The translations under genes and the position numbers were made by a program. Under the pieces are notes generated by a model. That model saw only the letters and a program-made list of their open reading frames with translations, did not search any database and had not been told where the DNA came from. From an uncultured Muribaculaceae bacterium (GTDB lineage Bacteria > Bacteroidota > Bacteroidia > Bacteroidales > Muribaculaceae), in contig CAJTRT010000015.1 in NCBI GenBank assembly GCA_910579105.1, positions 1 through 51,984 on the forward strand: a stretch of 51,984 nt of DNA. Reading direction: 5' to 3'. Shown here in pieces: positions 51,892 to 51,984 of this stretch. The stretch's first letter is position 1. Each line of letters starts with the position of its first letter.

Positions 51892-51984
51892 AAAAAGATA
51901 GGCTTACCACACAAACAACATATGTGGCAAAGACACTACTGTCCACTAAAAATGGACGGGGTTAAAAATTAAATAAATTCGGTT

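Noticed and set aside
51939..51959. Hairpin at the right edge as terminator or insertion-sequence end
   Set aside because: The 7-bp stem with one wobble has no T-tract after it, and only 93 bp follow the last gene. The AT-rich edge could be the end of an insertion sequence, but no transposase or inverted-repeat partner is visible.
1..51984. tRNA, rRNA, tmRNA, SRP RNA or CRISPR array
   Set aside because: No cloverleaf, rRNA segment, known RNA signature or regularly spaced repeat array was found in the intergenic stretches.

Overview
The window looks like a chromosomal segment of a GC-rich gut Bacteroidales, most likely Muribaculaceae or a close relative. This is an inference from gene content: SusC/SusD, a hybrid two-component regulator, Bacteroidetes-type promoters (TTTG, then TAnnTTTG), proteins ending in Por/T9SS-like sorting domains, a six-subunit Na+-NQR, and high GC throughout. 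No rRNA, tRNA, CRISPR array, phage block or intact insertion sequence was seen.

Region 1 (1-5.6 kb, minus strand) holds an ExbB-ExbD energy-coupling pair, with exbD running off the left edge. They are transcribed from a near-perfect promoter through an unusually long structured leader. A large secreted multi-domain surface protein lies upstream. Region 2 (5.8-15.8 kb, plus strand) is nqrABCDEF with murB overlapping its end, then murA (with an Asp in place of the catalytic Cys) and an NhaD-type Na+/H+ antiporter closed by a strong terminator. NQR exports Na+ and NhaD can exchange it for protons, so the two plausibly form one Na+ circuit. Region 3 (16-21.3 kb, plus strand) has a small protein of unknown role, a PlsC-like acyltransferase, a membrane metallophosphoesterase, Tex and a short FolK. 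Region 4 (21.3-28.6 kb, minus strand) has ComEC, a YeiH-type permease, AroE, a small lipoprotein, an SLC45-like MFS transporter with a large extracytoplasmic insertion, and endonuclease IV. A 91-bp palindromic element lies between the lipoprotein gene and aroE.

Region 5 (28.7-51.9 kb) is a polysaccharide utilisation locus built as two divergent blocks. The minus-strand block is susC-susD, a Tat-type FAD oxidoreductase, a GH3 glycosidase, an SGNH-like protein with a sorting tail, and a second FAD oxidoreductase with an N-terminal beta-sandwich. The plus-strand block starts with the hybrid two-component regulator and continues with GH16, a small module protein, a sorting-domain-only protein, a second GH16 fused to that same module, a beta-helix protein and a leucine-rich-repeat protein. 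Two laminarinase-type GH16 enzymes plus a GH3 point to a beta-1,3 (or mixed-linkage) glucan. The likely flow is surface GH16 cleavage, SusCD uptake powered by ExbB/ExbD, and periplasmic GH3 trimming, under HTCS control.

The most notable observations are: (i) a three-part repeat shared by the susC upstream region and the GH16 upstream region, each pointing at a promoter, which fits an HTCS operator; (ii) two exported flavin oxidoreductases inside a glucan locus; (iii) a split-versus-fused pair of the same GH16-associated module; (iv) the long hairpin-rich leader before exbB; (v) the palindromic element at 25.4 kb.
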